Of a DNA stretch of 64,000 bases, positions 1-8,767 are shown one piece after another. Both the position numbers and the translations under genes were made by a program. Under the pieces are notes generated by a model, which did no database searches, was not told the DNA's origin, and saw only the letters and a program-made list of their open reading frames with translations. The stretch is from Acidobacteriaceae bacterium (GTDB lineage: Bacteria; Acidobacteriota; Terriglobia; Terriglobales; Acidobacteriaceae), in the NCBI GenBank assembly GCA_021323655.1, contig JAJPKO010000047.1, positions 62,001 to 126,000 on the forward strand. The letters are read 5' to 3'. Positions within the stretch are counted from its first letter, which is position 1, and every line of letters starts with the position of its first letter.

Positions 1-507
1 AAGTATCTTCGTTGCCAAACGCGACGGCAAATCGATCAGAAATATCACAAATGCTGCAGCTACCGCATGCGACACTGTTTCCGGCTGAATGGCAGAAGAG
101 ATATGAAAGAACGCCCCCCAGTGGAGATGCGGCCACAGTCCCCAGCCAATCAGGCCCAGCAGTCCTGCCACGCAAGTCATGACAGCTAATGCTGTTGTGG
201 TGTACCGGCTCGCATGCTCCTGGTCATTCCGTGCATATGCTTCTGAAATGAAATTTGTGAGAGAGTTCGCAATGCCGAGATCCAGGACCAGCAGCATTGT
301 AAGTGCCAGTGTGATTGTGGTCCAGATGCCAAAATTTTCGGCCCCGAGATAACGAATCGCGATCGGGATGGCCAAAGCATTGACCAGTACCAGAACGCCC
401 TTGCTCAATGCGGCCGAACCTACTGCTTCAAAAAGGCGCCGGGTGCGTTTAGTCCGTTCATGCGAAACAGGAGCGCCCAGAGAAGACAAGGTGGAGGGTT
501 CTGACAT
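1..507 (-). CDS. Oligosaccharide/polysaccharide flippase, N-terminal part (cut by window edge)
   Basis: Reading back from an ATG at 507, an open frame of 169 codons runs to the window edge without a stop. The translation starts MSEPSTLSSLGAPVSHE. It then has a run of hydrophobic segments: about residues 27-50 (VGSAALSKGVLVLVNALAIP), 60-85 (IWTTITLALTMLLVLDLGIA), 108-130 and 150-165. The pattern of a glycine-rich first helix, an LGAENFGIW-type loop and an LDLGIANSLTNFISE segment is typical of Wzx-like O-antigen/polysaccharide flippases of the MOP superfamily, which move lipid-linked glycans across the inner membrane. It lies 80 bp downstream of accC on the same strand. Only the first part is visible, so substrate and exact subfamily cannot be called. 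Confidence 0.75.
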   Translation of the reverse strand, partial: MSEPSTLSSLGAPVSHERTKRTRRLFEAVGSAALSKGVLVLVNALAIPIAIRYLGAENFGIWTTITLALTMLLVLDLGIANSLTNFISEAYARNDQEHASRYTTTALAVMTCVAGLLGLIGWGLWPHLHWGAFFHISSAIQPETVSHAVAAAFVIFLIDLPSRLATKIL

Positions 508-587
508 AATCAATTCGGGCCTGGGTGGTGGGCCTGATTCAGACCGTTGATGTTATTGTAACCAAGTGTCCCTGTGGCCCTGAAAAG

Positions 588-1967
588 TTAACTTTCCGCC
601 AACGCAGCTTCTCGACGCGCTTTCTCGCGCTCGAAGTACCGTTCCATGAACTTCGTGTCGAATTTCCCTTGCTGAAATTCCTCGTCCTGAAAAATTCCCC
701 GATGCAGCGGAATTGTGGTGTGGATACCTTCAACCACGAACATATCGAGAGCGCGGCGCATCCTTGCCATCGCTTCTTCGCGGTCCGTGCCATACGTAAT
801 CAGCTTGGCGATCAGCGAGTCGTAATACGGAGGCACAAATCCCTCAGAATACTGCGCCGTGTCCACCCGGACACCATTGCCACCCGGCACGTTGAAGGCC
901 GTAATCTTGCCTGCAGAAGGCGTGAACTTCTCAGGATGCTCGGCATTGATGCGGCACTCAATCGCATGCCCACGGATTGTGACCGGATCAGGAACAATGC
1001 TTGCCAGCTTTTCGCCCGATGCGATGCGCAACTGCGCCTTCACCAGATCAATGCCGGTGATCATCTCCGTCACCGGATGCTCCACCTGGATGCGCGTGTT
1101 CATTTCGATGAAGTAAAGTTTCCCATCCTCATCCATCAGAAACTCGATCGTCCCCGCATTCTGGTAGCCGACAGCTTCAAGCGATCTCTTCAGTGTCTTG
1201 CCAATCTCCTCGCGCAGCTTCTGGTTCACCTGCAAAGAAGGAGCTTCTTCTATCAGCTTCTGATGGCGGCGCTGAATCGAACATTCACGCTCGCCCAGCG
1301 ACATCACATTGCCATGCTCATCGGCCAGCACCTGGAACTCAATGTGGCGCGGGCGCTCGATGAACTTCTCCATGTAGAGGTCGCCGTTGCCAAACGCATT
1401 CGTCGCCTCGGTGTGTGCGGCATGAAAGAGTCCCGGTAGTTCTTCCGCCGAGCGCACCACACGCATTCCGCGCCCACCGCCGCCAGCCGAAGCCTTCAGA
1501 ATCACCGGAAAGCCTACCGACTTCGCCCATTCCAGCGCCTCTTCTGCCGTTTGAATCACACCATCCGATCCGGGAAGAATGGGCACCTTGGCCCTCTTCA
1601 TCGCCTGGCGGGCTTTCTCCTTCTCGCCCATCAGGCGGGTCACCTCCGGCGGAGGCCCGATGAATTTGATGTTCGACGCGCGGCATACCTCGGCAAAATT
1701 CGCATTCTCGCTCAAAAGCCCATAGCCCGGATGGATCGCATCCACGTCCGCAATTTCTGCTGCGCTGATGACCGCCGGAACGTGAAGGTAGCTCTCTGCC
1801 GAGCGCGGCGGCCCAATGCAGATGGCCTCATCGGCAAAACGCACGTGTAGAGAATTGCGGTCGGCTTCGCTATAGATGGCAACGGTGCGAATGCCCAGCT
1901 CCTTGCAGGCACAAATCACTCGCAGCGCAATCTCGCCTCGATTGGCGATAAGAACTTTCCGAAACAT
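588..1967 (-). CDS. accC: Acetyl-CoA carboxylase, biotin carboxylase subunit
   Basis: Biotin carboxylase uses ATP and bicarbonate to carboxylate biotin on AccB, the first half-reaction of malonyl-CoA formation for fatty acid synthesis. The 459 residues match the usual ~450. Visible elements are the N-terminal [12 protein letters not shown], the ATP-grasp glycine loop [10 protein letters not shown] (162-171), the [12 protein letters not shown] segment, and the active-site strand [14 protein letters not shown] (288-301). The C-terminal biotin-carboxylase domain carries [10 protein letters not shown] and the carboxylase signature. The gene follows accB with a 37-bp gap, the common accB-accC order, so the two are very likely co-transcribed. 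Nothing abnormal is seen. Confidence 0.97.
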   Translation of the reverse strand: MFRKVLIANRGEIALRVICACKELGIRTVAIYSEADRNSLHVRFADEAICIGPPRSAESYLHVPAVISAAEIADVDAIHPGYGLLSENANFAEVCRASNIKFIGPPPEVTRLMGEKEKARQAMKRAKVPILPGSDGVIQTAEEALEWAKSVGFPVILKASAGGGGRGMRVVRSAEELPGLFHAAHTEATNAFGNGDLYMEKFIERPRHIEFQVLADEHGNVMSLGERECSIQRRHQKLIEEAPSLQVNQKLREEIGKTLKRSLEAVGYQNAGTIEFLMDEDGKLYFIEMNTRIQVEHPVTEMITGIDLVKAQLRIASGEKLASIVPDPVTIRGHAIECRINAEHPEKFTPSAGKITAFNVPGGNGVRVDTAQYSEGFVPPYYDSLIAKLITYGTDREEAMARMRRALDMFVVEGIHTTIPLHRGIFQDEEFQQGKFDTKFMERYFEREKARREAALAES

Positions 1968-2004
1968 AAAGAATCCGTGCTCGTATTAGATTGTTGTTCG
2001 ATAG

Positions 2005-2496
2005 TTACCGCGGCTTCAGAGCAAATAACGGCTGTCCATACTCCACGGGCTGTCCGTTTTCTACCAGGCGCTTTACAATTTCGCCCGCGGCATCGGATTC
2101 AATCTCATTCATCAGCTTCATGGCTTCGATAATGCAGAGCACCTGCCCTTTCTCAACCACGTCGCCGACCTTGGCAAAGGCAGAAGCTCCCGGCGATGGC
2201 GATTCGTAGAACGTGCCCACAATGGGCGACTTCACAATGTGCAGCGAAGCATCTTCGCTCTCTGTGGCCGTCGGCGCCGGTGTGGGAGCAGCAGACGCTG
2301 CCGCGTGGACTGTAGGCAGCGTGGTCGGGACCACAGCAGGTGCCGCAACCAGTCCTGCCAGGTTGGCAGGAGCGCCTTCCTGAGCGAACTTGATGCGCAC
2401 CTTCAGGTCACCGCGCTCCAGATCAAATTCGCCGATCTTACTTTCCTTCAGGAACTCAATCAGTTCCTTCAGCTCTTTCATCTCGTCTGCATTCAT
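2005..2496 (-). CDS. accB: Acetyl-CoA carboxylase, biotin carboxyl carrier protein
   Basis: AccB carries biotin and shuttles the carboxyl group between AccC and the carboxyltransferase. The ATG at 2496 gives 163 residues beginning [15 protein letters not shown], preceded by a GAGAAG-like ribosome site. A GTG five codons upstream is possible but less likely. The layout is an N-terminal helix, an Ala/Pro-rich flexible linker (about 41-80), and a biotinyl domain. The biotinylation motif is EAMKLMNEI with the modified lysine at residue 127, and the fold starts at [14 protein letters not shown]. It sits between the M24 peptidase gene (29 bp upstream) and accC (37 bp downstream), forming an operon on the minus strand. 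Confidence 0.97.
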   Translation of the reverse strand: MNADEMKELKELIEFLKESKIGEFDLERGDLKVRIKFAQEGAPANLAGLVAAPAVVPTTLPTVHAAASAAPTPAPTATESEDASLHIVKSPIVGTFYESPSPGASAFAKVGDVVEKGQVLCIIEAMKLMNEIESDAAGEIVKRLVENGQPVEYGQPLFALKPR

Positions 2497-2524
2497 CTTT
2501 GTTCTTCTCACTTGCCTCAGTGCA

Positions 2525-3613
2525 TCATAAACGAATCATCGCCTTCGGAGTGGGTGTCAGGACTCTCGCGCCGTTTTCTGTCACGGCCACCATGTCCTCA
2601 ATGCGAATGCCGAACTCTCCTTCAATATAAATACCCGGCTCGATGGTAATCACCATGCCCGGCTCCAGCACCTGCTCCTGCTTTGCTGCCACCCGCGGAG
2701 ACTCATGGATCTCAATCCCAACGCCGTGCCCTGTCGAGTGGGTAAAGTACTTCGCCAGCCCTGCTTTGCGCAGCACCTTCCGCGCAGCCTCATCAACCTG
2801 GCCGCAGGTCGCGCCTGGGGCCACAGCAGCTACTGCCGCCTCTTGCGCCGCAAGCACGGCCTCATAGGCTTCCAGCTCTTTTCTTCCCGGCTTGCCCAGA
2901 TACACGGTCCGCGTCATGTCCGAGCAATAACCATTGTGAATAACACCGAAGTCCAACATTATGAAGCCATTGCGGGGTAGCTTCTCACTCGTTGCGCGTC
3001 CATGCGGCAGTGCCGACCGCTTGCCTGAAGCAACGATCGTCTCGAATGACATGCCCTCCGCCCCCAGATTGCGCGCAAAGAACTCGAGCGTCGCGGCAAT
3101 CTCCACCTCTGGCACGCCCGGCTCCATGTGCGGCAGGACCGACTCAAAAAGCTGGCATCCCAGCAGCGCAGCTTTTTCCATCAGCGCCAGCTCGTCCGCA
3201 TCTTTTACCATGCGCAGCTCTGCGATCGGCCGCCTCTCCAACGGCTGAAAGAATGTCTGTTGCCGGCGCCGGACAATCGCTTTGCGCATAAGATCCAGCG
3301 ATGAGACCGTAGTGGAGGCAGGATCAAACCACGCCTTCTTCATCCCGGAGGATTGCAGCCACGTACACGCCTCGCGCAGCGCAGATTTTTTTTGAACTAC
3401 CACGCGTGCGCCCTGCGTCTCCAGCCGCGCCTGCGCCGTGTAGCGCCCATCGGTAAACATGGCCGCACGCTTTCCCGTCACTGCAAGCGCGGCGTTGGAT
3501 CCGGTAAAGCCGCACAGATAGCGCACATCCGGCAGATGTGTCACCAGAACAGCCTCAATCTTCTGTTCCCGCATTTTCCGGCGCAATGCGCGTAAACGCT
3601 TCTGATAATTCAT
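2525..3613 (-). CDS. M24 family metallopeptidase, Xaa-Pro aminopeptidase/dipeptidase-like
   Basis: Probable cytoplasmic proline-specific aminopeptidase or dipeptidase of the creatinase/aminopeptidase P fold. The N-terminal creatinase-type domain (about 1-125) contains [15 protein letters not shown] and the ATDGRYT-like [10 protein letters not shown]. The C-terminal pita-bread domain has all five metal ligands: Asp221 (MLDFG), Asp232 (CSDMTR), His296 (STGHGVG), Glu325 (TIEPG) and Glu339 (RIEDM). The length of 362 is normal for the short YqhT/PepQ-like group. Its place directly upstream of accB-accC resembles the arrangement in Firmicutes where a yqhT-like peptidase lies near accB. PepP versus PepQ specificity cannot be decided from sequence alone. 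Confidence 0.93.
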   Translation of the reverse strand: MNYQKRLRALRRKMREQKIEAVLVTHLPDVRYLCGFTGSNAALAVTGKRAAMFTDGRYTAQARLETQGARVVVQKKSALREACTWLQSSGMKKAWFDPASTTVSSLDLMRKAIVRRRQQTFFQPLERRPIAELRMVKDADELALMEKAALLGCQLFESVLPHMEPGVPEVEIAATLEFFARNLGAEGMSFETIVASGKRSALPHGRATSEKLPRNGFIMLDFGVIHNGYCSDMTRTVYLGKPGRKELEAYEAVLAAQEAAVAAVAPGATCGQVDEAARKVLRKAGLAKYFTHSTGHGVGIEIHESPRVAAKQEQVLEPGMVITIEPGIYIEGEFGIRIEDMVAVTENGARVLTPTPKAMIRL

Positions 3614-3800
3614 CTCTCACCAAGATATCAGGGGAGACTCGCCGTCCAGCCACATCTGCGCTTTGCGTGCCTTCCTGCGCATGCGAGAAATCTCGCGGCC
3701 TGTTTCGCTCCCCAATGATCGCTTGCGACCCAGGCGAAGCAGAGGGAAGAAACGCCGGGCCCTGAAGCCTGCCCCTGCGCCCGGGCCTGGGCCTGTCCTC

Positions 3801-3806
3801 TATACT
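3801..3806 (+). promoter_or_regulatory. Putative -10 box for engB, suggesting a very short or absent leader
   Basis: TATACT lies 12 bases before the engB ATG at 3819. Transcription starting about 7 bases downstream would leave only about 6 untranslated bases, and no Shine-Dalgarno-like sequence is seen there. No convincing -35 box is present at 16-18 bp spacing, so this is tentative. Confidence 0.3.
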
Positions 3807-3818
3807 TTTCTTTTGCCC

Positions 3819-4442
3819 ATGAACCGCATCCATGCCAGATTCGTGCTCTCGGCCACTGCTCCTGAGCACTTTCCTCAACCCACTGTTCCTGAGATCGCTT
3901 TCCTCGGGCGCTCCAATGTCGGCAAATCGAGCCTGCTGAATGCTCTGCTCGGGGCCAGGCTGGCCCACGTTTCATCCACGCCCGGACGCACACGCGCCAT
4001 CAACTTCTTTTCCATCACCGACTCGCCCCAGCGGCAGCAGCCGCAGATGTATTTTGCTGATCTGCCTGGCTACGGCTACGCGAAAATTTCCAAATCTGTC
4101 TCCGCCGAATGGCCCAGCTTCATCGAGCCTTATCTCGCCGAGCGCCCCACCCTCTCGCTATGCCTCTGCCTGGTGGACAGCAACATCCCTCCACAGAGCA
4201 GCGATGCCCAGCTCATCGCCTTCTTAAAAAACACCGGCCGCCGGCCCCTCATCGTCGGGACCAAATCCGACCGCCTCTCAGGAAACGGCCGCGTCAAAGC
4301 CATCTCAGCTTTACGCGCAGGATTGCACGTTGAAGACCTGCTTCTGTGCTCCTCCAAAACCGGCGCAGGCCTCAAGGAGCTCTGGGCGGCCATCCACTCC
4401 GCCGTAGCGGAGGCAGTAACCTCGCGCCACATTAAACGCTAA
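3819..4442 (+). CDS. engB: Ribosome biogenesis GTP-binding protein YsxC/EngB
   Basis: Essential GTPase that assists late assembly of the large ribosomal subunit. From ATG 3819 the protein has 207 residues, the normal size. G1 is GRSNVGKSSLL (30-40), G2 lies in STPGRTRAINFF, G3 is DLPGYGYAK, and G4 is GTKSDR. The G5-like region is SSKTGAGLKELW. An in-frame extension up to 3663 is open but low-complexity (Arg/Pro-rich) and matches nothing in the family, so the internal ATG is preferred. The 3' end overlaps the convergent rsmA gene by 11 bases. It is divergent from the peptidase-accB-accC operon. Confidence 0.95.
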   Translation: MNRIHARFVLSATAPEHFPQPTVPEIAFLGRSNVGKSSLLNALLGARLAHVSSTPGRTRAINFFSITDSPQRQQPQMYFADLPGYGYAKISKSVSAEWPSFIEPYLAERPTLSLCLCLVDSNIPPQSSDAQLIAFLKNTGRRPLIVGTKSDRLSGNGRVKAISALRAGLHVEDLLLCSSKTGAGLKELWAAIHSAVAEAVTSRHIKR

Positions 4443-5226
4443 GAGTCAGTCCCCGATACAAACTCGCCATCTGCTCCAGCGAAACTGCCTCGGCCCGCGC
4501 CTGAACAGAAACTCCTGCTCCGTCAGCAGCACCGGCAATCTCTGCCACACCGTACCCCGCGGCCCGAAGATTGTTCAGCAGCGTCTTGCGCTTCTGTGCA
4601 AAGGCCTTCCGCAAAAACGCAATGAACCCCTCCGCTTCCACGCCAAGCTCTTTAAATCGCGGAGCAAACGTCAGCCGCAATACGCTCGAATGCACCTGCG
4701 GAGGCGGCGAGAAGGCCCCGGGCGGCAGCGTCATCAGCCGCTCCACCTGCGCATACATCTGCGTCGTGGCAGAAAGCAACCCATAGTCGCGCATTCCAGG
4801 AGCGGCCGCTACACGCTCCGCCACCTCCCGCTGCATCATCACCACCGCACGTGAAATCGCCTCGTGATGCCGAAACAGATGCAGCAGAATGTCAGACGTG
4901 ATGTAATACGGCAGGTTTCCCACCACCATGAGCTTGCTCTCGCCGCTGCGCAGTGCAGACAAATCCACAGTGAGAATGTCCTGCTCCACAATGCGCACAT
5001 TCGCCTGGGTAGAAAAGCGCTCCCGCAGGGCCGCTGCCAGCTCGGGATCCAGTTCCACCGCAACCAGCTCGCCTGCCCGCTGCGCCAGGATCTCCGTAAT
5101 GGCTGCTTTGCCAGGCCCAATCTCTGCTACGGTCGTTGCAGAGATATCGCCCAGCGCCTCCACAATGCGTCTTCTGGCGTTGGCGTCAGCGAGAAAATTC
5201 TGTCCTAATTTTGCTTTCTGAGGCAT
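4432..5226 (-). CDS. rsmA: 16S rRNA (adenine1518/1519-N6) dimethyltransferase
   Basis: RsmA (KsgA) dimethylates two adjacent adenines in the 3' hairpin of 16S rRNA and acts as a late 30S assembly checkpoint. The 264-residue protein begins MPQKAKLGQNFLAD with the family signature LGQNFL. The SAM-binding motif I is EIGPGKAAITE (35-45), where most homologues have GLGALT after the first glycines. Motif II acid is VELDPELA, and the catalytic motif IV is NLPYYI (104-109). The C-terminal helical domain includes FAQKRKTLLNNL. It is monocistronic as far as can be seen, facing engB with an 11-base overlap of coding ends. Confidence 0.96.
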   Translation of the reverse strand: MPQKAKLGQNFLADANARRRIVEALGDISATTVAEIGPGKAAITEILAQRAGELVAVELDPELAAALRERFSTQANVRIVEQDILTVDLSALRSGESKLMVVGNLPYYITSDILLHLFRHHEAISRAVVMMQREVAERVAAAPGMRDYGLLSATTQMYAQVERLMTLPPGAFSPPPQVHSSVLRLTFAPRFKELGVEAEGFIAFLRKAFAQKRKTLLNNLRAAGYGVAEIAGAADGAGVSVQARAEAVSLEQMASLYRGLTLSV

Positions 5227-5292
5227 CTTATCTAAGTTGCTGTATCGATGAGTTTAGACTTCTTTCATACAAAGAAGGAGACCGCCGCACCC

Positions 5293-6747
5293 ATGCACAT
5301 CGTCTTTGCCGCGTCAGAATGCCTGCCCTTCATCAAGACCGGAGGGCTTGCCGACGTCATCGGCTCCCTACCGCGCGAAATCGCAAAACAGGACCACCAG
5401 GTCACCGTCTATCTGCCTTTTTACCGCCAGGTGCGCGACCACGTTCCTGAAAAGAAAATCGTCATCTCCAGCATCACTATTCCATTTCAGTATTACAACC
5501 GTTTTGCCGCCGTGGTGGACGGCGGAGAACGCGATGGCGTGCAGTTCTATTTCATAGATTGTCCTGAGCTGTTCGACCGCGAAGCGCCCTACGCCACTCC
5601 CGCCGGCGACTACGCTGACAACTGGGAGCGCTTCGGCCTCTTCTGCCGCGCTGTGCTTGAGGCCAGCAAGCAACTCGGCGTGCCAGACATCTTCCACGTG
5701 CACGACTGGCAGACGTCCCTGCTTCCCGTGTATCTGCGCACTGTGTATTACTTCGACCCGGTCCTGCGCAACATCGGGACCGTGCTCACCATCCACAACG
5801 CGGGTTATCACGGTCTCTTTCCGCCCGTCACCGTCGAGCGCCTCCTCCTGCCGTGGGACATCTTCACTCCAGAGAAGGTCGAATTCTTTGACTCTTTCAA
5901 TTTCCTCAAAGGCGGAATCGCCTACGCCGACATGATCACCACCGTGAGCCACAAGTACGCTGAGGAAATCCAGACCCCGGAATTTGGCCACGGTCTTGAA
6001 GGCCTTCTCAGCCGCCGCGCCTCTGACCTGCGCGGCATCCTCAACGGAGTGGACTACACCAAGTGGGACCCGGCCACCGACGGCAAAATCGCCGCGCACT
6101 ACTCAGCAGACGACCTGAGCGGCAAGGCCGAGTGCAGGCGCGACCTGCTCCACGCCTTCGGCGCACCCCAACTGCATGAAGACACGGCCGTGCTCGGTAT
6201 CGTCTCCCGCCTCGCTACGCAGAAAGGCTTTGACCTCACAGCGCAGATCATCGAACGCCTGACCTTTGAAAACATCTTCCTCGTCGTACTCGGCACCGGA
6301 GAACCATATTACGAAAATCTCTTCCGCACCCTGCACGAGCGCTTCCCGGAAAAGGTCTCCGTCCGCATCACTTACGACGAAATCCTTGCACACAAAATCG
6401 AGGCCGGATCGGACATCTACCTCATGCCCTCGCGCTACGAACCCTGCGGCCTCAATCAGATTTACAGCCTGAAATACGGTACCGTCCCCGTCGTCCGCGC
6501 CACCGGCGGACTCGACGACACCATCGAAGAGTGGGACCCGGAAAGGCACACTGGAACAGGCTTCAAATTCCAGAATTACTACGCAGACGATTACTTCAAT
6601 GCCGTCCAGCGCGCCCTCACCACCTTCCAGGACAAGGACGCGTGGCTCGACCTCATGCGCAACGGTATGAAGCAGGATTTCTCCTGGACCAGGCCCGCGC
6701 AGGAATACATCGAAGTCTACAAAGAAGTGGCCGGAAGGCGCAGTTAA
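5293..6747 (+). CDS. glgA: Glycogen synthase (ADP-glucose type, GT5)
   Basis: Transfers glucose from ADP-glucose to growing alpha-1,4-glucan. The start at 5293 (MHIVFAASECLPFIKTGGL) is preferred over an upstream in-frame ATG at 5248. It is preceded by AAGAAGGAG, 12 bases away, and matches the family N-terminus. The product is 484 residues, normal size. The KTGGL ADP-glucose motif starts at Lys15. The HVHDWQTSLLP segment, TIHNAGYHG and the C-terminal EPCGLNQIYSLKYGTVP and ATGGLDDTI motifs all match GT5 synthases. No other glycogen genes are adjacent. It is divergent from rsmA, with 66 bp between the two starts. Confidence 0.97.
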   Translation: MHIVFAASECLPFIKTGGLADVIGSLPREIAKQDHQVTVYLPFYRQVRDHVPEKKIVISSITIPFQYYNRFAAVVDGGERDGVQFYFIDCPELFDREAPYATPAGDYADNWERFGLFCRAVLEASKQLGVPDIFHVHDWQTSLLPVYLRTVYYFDPVLRNIGTVLTIHNAGYHGLFPPVTVERLLLPWDIFTPEKVEFFDSFNFLKGGIAYADMITTVSHKYAEEIQTPEFGHGLEGLLSRRASDLRGILNGVDYTKWDPATDGKIAAHYSADDLSGKAECRRDLLHAFGAPQLHEDTAVLGIVSRLATQKGFDLTAQIIERLTFENIFLVVLGTGEPYYENLFRTLHERFPEKVSVRITYDEILAHKIEAGSDIYLMPSRYEPCGLNQIYSLKYGTVPVVRATGGLDDTIEEWDPERHTGTGFKFQNYYADDYFNAVQRALTTFQDKDAWLDLMRNGMKQDFSWTRPAQEYIEVYKEVAGRRS

Positions 6748-6775
6748 ACGGAAAAACTCTAAATTCGGTAGAAGC

Positions 6776-6828
6776 ATCGGCCTTTAGGCCGGTGGAAACA
6801 GAACCATAAAACAGGGGCTTCGGCCCCG
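6776..6828. repeat. Two tandem GC-rich hairpins between glgA and the thioesterase gene
   Basis: Within the 108-bp gap, CGGCC-TTTA-GGCCG (6778-6791) is followed 22 bases later by GGGGC-TTCG-GCCCC (6814-6827). The second has a stable UUCG tetraloop. Neither is followed by a run of T, so they look more like a REP-type extragenic element or an RNA-stabilising structure than a classical terminator. They may end the glgA transcript. Confidence 0.5.
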
Positions 6829-6855
6829 GATGTCGCGCACCATTGCAGAACACTC

Positions 6856-7272
6856 ATGCCACAAACCACCATCACTGTCCGTGTGCGTTATGCCGAAACC
6901 GACCAGATGGGCGTCGTCTATCACGCAAATTATTTCGTCTGGTTTGAGATGGGCCGCGTCGAGTTCCTGCGCCAGCTCGGCTTCGAATACAAGCAAATGG
7001 AAATCGCGGACGACTGCCATCTGCCAGTCATCGAAGCCACCTGCCGCTACAAGGCCCCGGCCCGTTACGATGAGCTGCTCACAATTGAAACGCGCCTCTC
7101 GGCCTTTCGCTCCAGCGTTGTGAAATTCGCCTACCGCCTGCTCCGCGATTCACCGGGCGGCAAGCAACTCCTGGCTGAGGCCGAAACGACCCACGTCGTC
7201 GTGGATGGAACAATGCAGAAGCGTCCCCTGCCCGAAAAATATGCCGTTCCGCTTCGAGAAGCGTTGAGATAG
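6856..7272 (+). CDS. ybgC: Acyl-CoA thioesterase, YbgC/4-hydroxybenzoyl-CoA thioesterase family
   Basis: Hot-dog-fold thioesterase hydrolysing acyl-CoA (family substrates include short-chain or hydroxybenzoyl-CoA). The 138-residue protein begins MPQTTITVRVRYAETDQMG. The family catalytic region RYAETDQMGVVYHANYFVWFE holds the Asp nucleophile in ETDQMG and the HANY turn. FLRQLGFEYKQME and the CRYKAPARYDELL strand complete the pattern. The length is normal. In proteobacteria YbgC sits with tol-pal genes, but none are seen here. It lies between glgA and a small lipoprotein gene and may be transcribed alone. Confidence 0.92.
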   Translation: MPQTTITVRVRYAETDQMGVVYHANYFVWFEMGRVEFLRQLGFEYKQMEIADDCHLPVIEATCRYKAPARYDELLTIETRLSAFRSSVVKFAYRLLRDSPGGKQLLAEAETTHVVVDGTMQKRPLPEKYAVPLREALR

Positions 7273-7344
7273 GCACTCCACAGAAACGATTTGAACGGGT
7301 ACACTGTTTGCGCCGAAAAAAATGAACGCAGGAAAGGACATCTG

Positions 7345-7662
7345 ATGAAGTTCTCTCTCGCCCACGCAACCATGCTGGCCGCCGCAACGCTTCTCTTCGT
7401 CACAGGCTGCGAAACAGGACGTACCCACAAGTTCCATGCCACATGGCAGGCCGTATCGGATGAGACCACCACCGGAAAACCGCAGATGGCGAATGCCGCT
7501 CCTGCCACAGGACAGCCTCCCGTCCCCGGCTCACCCACCGCCGCTGGCGCCAACGGGCTTCAGCCAGCCCGCGACAGCGAAGCCCGCCTTGGCCCCGGTG
7601 CAGAAGAAGGCAAGCCCATCCCCTTCAACCGCCAGCGAAAAGATTCGTTCCAGAAGCAGTAA
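7345..7662 (+). CDS. Small putative lipoprotein of unknown function
   Basis: From ATG 7345, preceded by GGAAAGGA, a 105-residue protein starts MKFSLAHATMLAAATLLF. It has a lipobox VTGC with the acylated Cys at position 20. The mature part is short, rich in Pro, Ala and Gly (about 45-90), and ends in a basic segment NRQRKDSFQKQ. No domain is recognised. The signal peptide and lipobox indicate anchoring to the periplasmic face of a membrane. An upstream in-frame start at 7291 would place a hydrophilic stretch before the signal peptide and is rejected. It converges with the VWFA-related gene 28 bp away. Confidence 0.75.
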   Translation: MKFSLAHATMLAAATLLFVTGCETGRTHKFHATWQAVSDETTTGKPQMANAAPATGQPPVPGSPTAAGANGLQPARDSEARLGPGAEEGKPIPFNRQRKDSFQKQ

Positions 7663-7690
7663 ACTTTACAAAATCAAGAAAGAGCGCGAA

Positions 7691-8746
7691 TCACTGAACC
7701 TGTTGCCGCAGTCGATATCCGTCACGGGTTCGAACGCGGTACTTGTCCATCCCTTTGCCCACCAGTTTCACTGAAATCGAACGCCACCCCCGATTGGAAT
7801 TCGGCTGCGGATAGTAGCTGATCGAATACAGATGCGCCAGGTCTTCGCGAATGGAGCCAAACGCCCGCTTCTCATCTTCCCAGTTCCTGGCAAAGTAGGC
7901 CTTGCCACCCGTCGCCTTGCTCATCCGTTCAAAGACGGCTGTCGAAACAGGATCATTCTGTGCCTGCGCTGTGCTGACCATGTAGATGATCGTTCCCGTG
8001 GACTGCGCCAGTTCCGCCACGTCCTCCGGAGGAACTGAGCTGGCATTGTCCGGCCCATTGGAAAAGACCACGATCGCCTTTCTCCCGCGCAGCGGGACCG
8101 TGTCCTTCACCGTCAGCAGCAGAGAGTTATAAAGCGCGGCATCATCTCCAGCCACCGTACTGCGCACCCCCTGCATGATGGCCCCGCGGTCCGACGTAAG
8201 CATCGTCGACCGCGACAGGTCGCGGCTGTAGGAGTAAAACGCTACCTTGTCCACGCCCTCAAGCGACCGGATAAAGTTGGCAATCGCATCCTGCGCAAAT
8301 ACAAACCCGCGGTACATGTAGTTGCTGGTATCGAAAAGAATAAAGACATTCGCCCCCGCCAGAGAACTCACAGGAGCGCCGCTGATTGCGCTGTCAGTAA
8401 ACTTCATCGCCGTCGTTCCAGCGGAAGGATCAGCATGGTTGCTTTGCGCCACAAGGCTGTTCGCTGGCGGAGGAGCATTGTTCACCTTCACCACCGGCCC
8501 GTTACCTTCTTCAAATGTCGCAATCCGTTCAGGAATCTTGTCTTCAAGCACCTGAAAATTTTCCGGACGCAGCCCGGTAACGTAGTGCCCCTTGCGGTCC
8601 GTTACCGCCACATTCAGCTGCACCAGCACAACATTTACCAGAATGTGTGACGGGTCTTCCTGTGCAGCAACAAAGTTTCCGCTCGTTCTGCTGCCCAGAA
8701 AGAGGACTGAAAGCAAACCCAGAGAGAGAAGTCCTTTCATTTTCAT
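7691..8746 (-). CDS. Exported VWFA-related protein of the Acidobacteria family
   Basis: Matches the family known as VWFA-related Acidobacterial domain, secreted or surface proteins of unknown role found in many paralogues in this phylum. It has 351 residues. The signal peptide is MKMKGLLSLGLLSVLFLGS with probable cleavage near FVAAQE. The signature N-terminal strand segment is VVLVQLNVAVTDRKGHYV, with GLRPENFQVLEDKI after it. The von Willebrand A domain begins at ANVFILFDTSNYM (about 133-144). Its MIDAS motif reads DTSNY, lacking the final Ser of the canonical DxSxS. The C-terminal part shows the typical LYSISYYPQPNSNRGWRSISVKL ending. It overlaps no neighbour and precedes the 1036-residue unknown protein in the same orientation. 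Confidence 0.9.
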   Translation of the reverse strand: MKMKGLLSLGLLSVLFLGSRTSGNFVAAQEDPSHILVNVVLVQLNVAVTDRKGHYVTGLRPENFQVLEDKIPERIATFEEGNGPVVKVNNAPPPANSLVAQSNHADPSAGTTAMKFTDSAISGAPVSSLAGANVFILFDTSNYMYRGFVFAQDAIANFIRSLEGVDKVAFYSYSRDLSRSTMLTSDRGAIMQGVRSTVAGDDAALYNSLLLTVKDTVPLRGRKAIVVFSNGPDNASSVPPEDVAELAQSTGTIIYMVSTAQAQNDPVSTAVFERMSKATGGKAYFARNWEDEKRAFGSIREDLAHLYSISYYPQPNSNRGWRSISVKLVGKGMDKYRVRTRDGYRLRQQVQ

Positions 8747-8767
8747 AGAGCACCTGTCGCCGCATTC

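Noticed and set aside
525-1439. 304-codon plus-strand frame over accC
   Set aside because: Antisense of a strong biotin carboxylase gene, with an atypical Arg/His-rich composition.
5368-6777. Minus-strand frames of 243 and 224 codons over glgA
   Set aside because: Both are shadows of glgA, with Val/Asp/Gly-rich composition typical of antisense frames in GC-rich genes.
7720-7745. GGGTTCGAA sequence resembling a tRNA T-loop
   Set aside because: It lies within the C-terminal codons of the VWFA-related gene and no cloverleaf can be folded around it.
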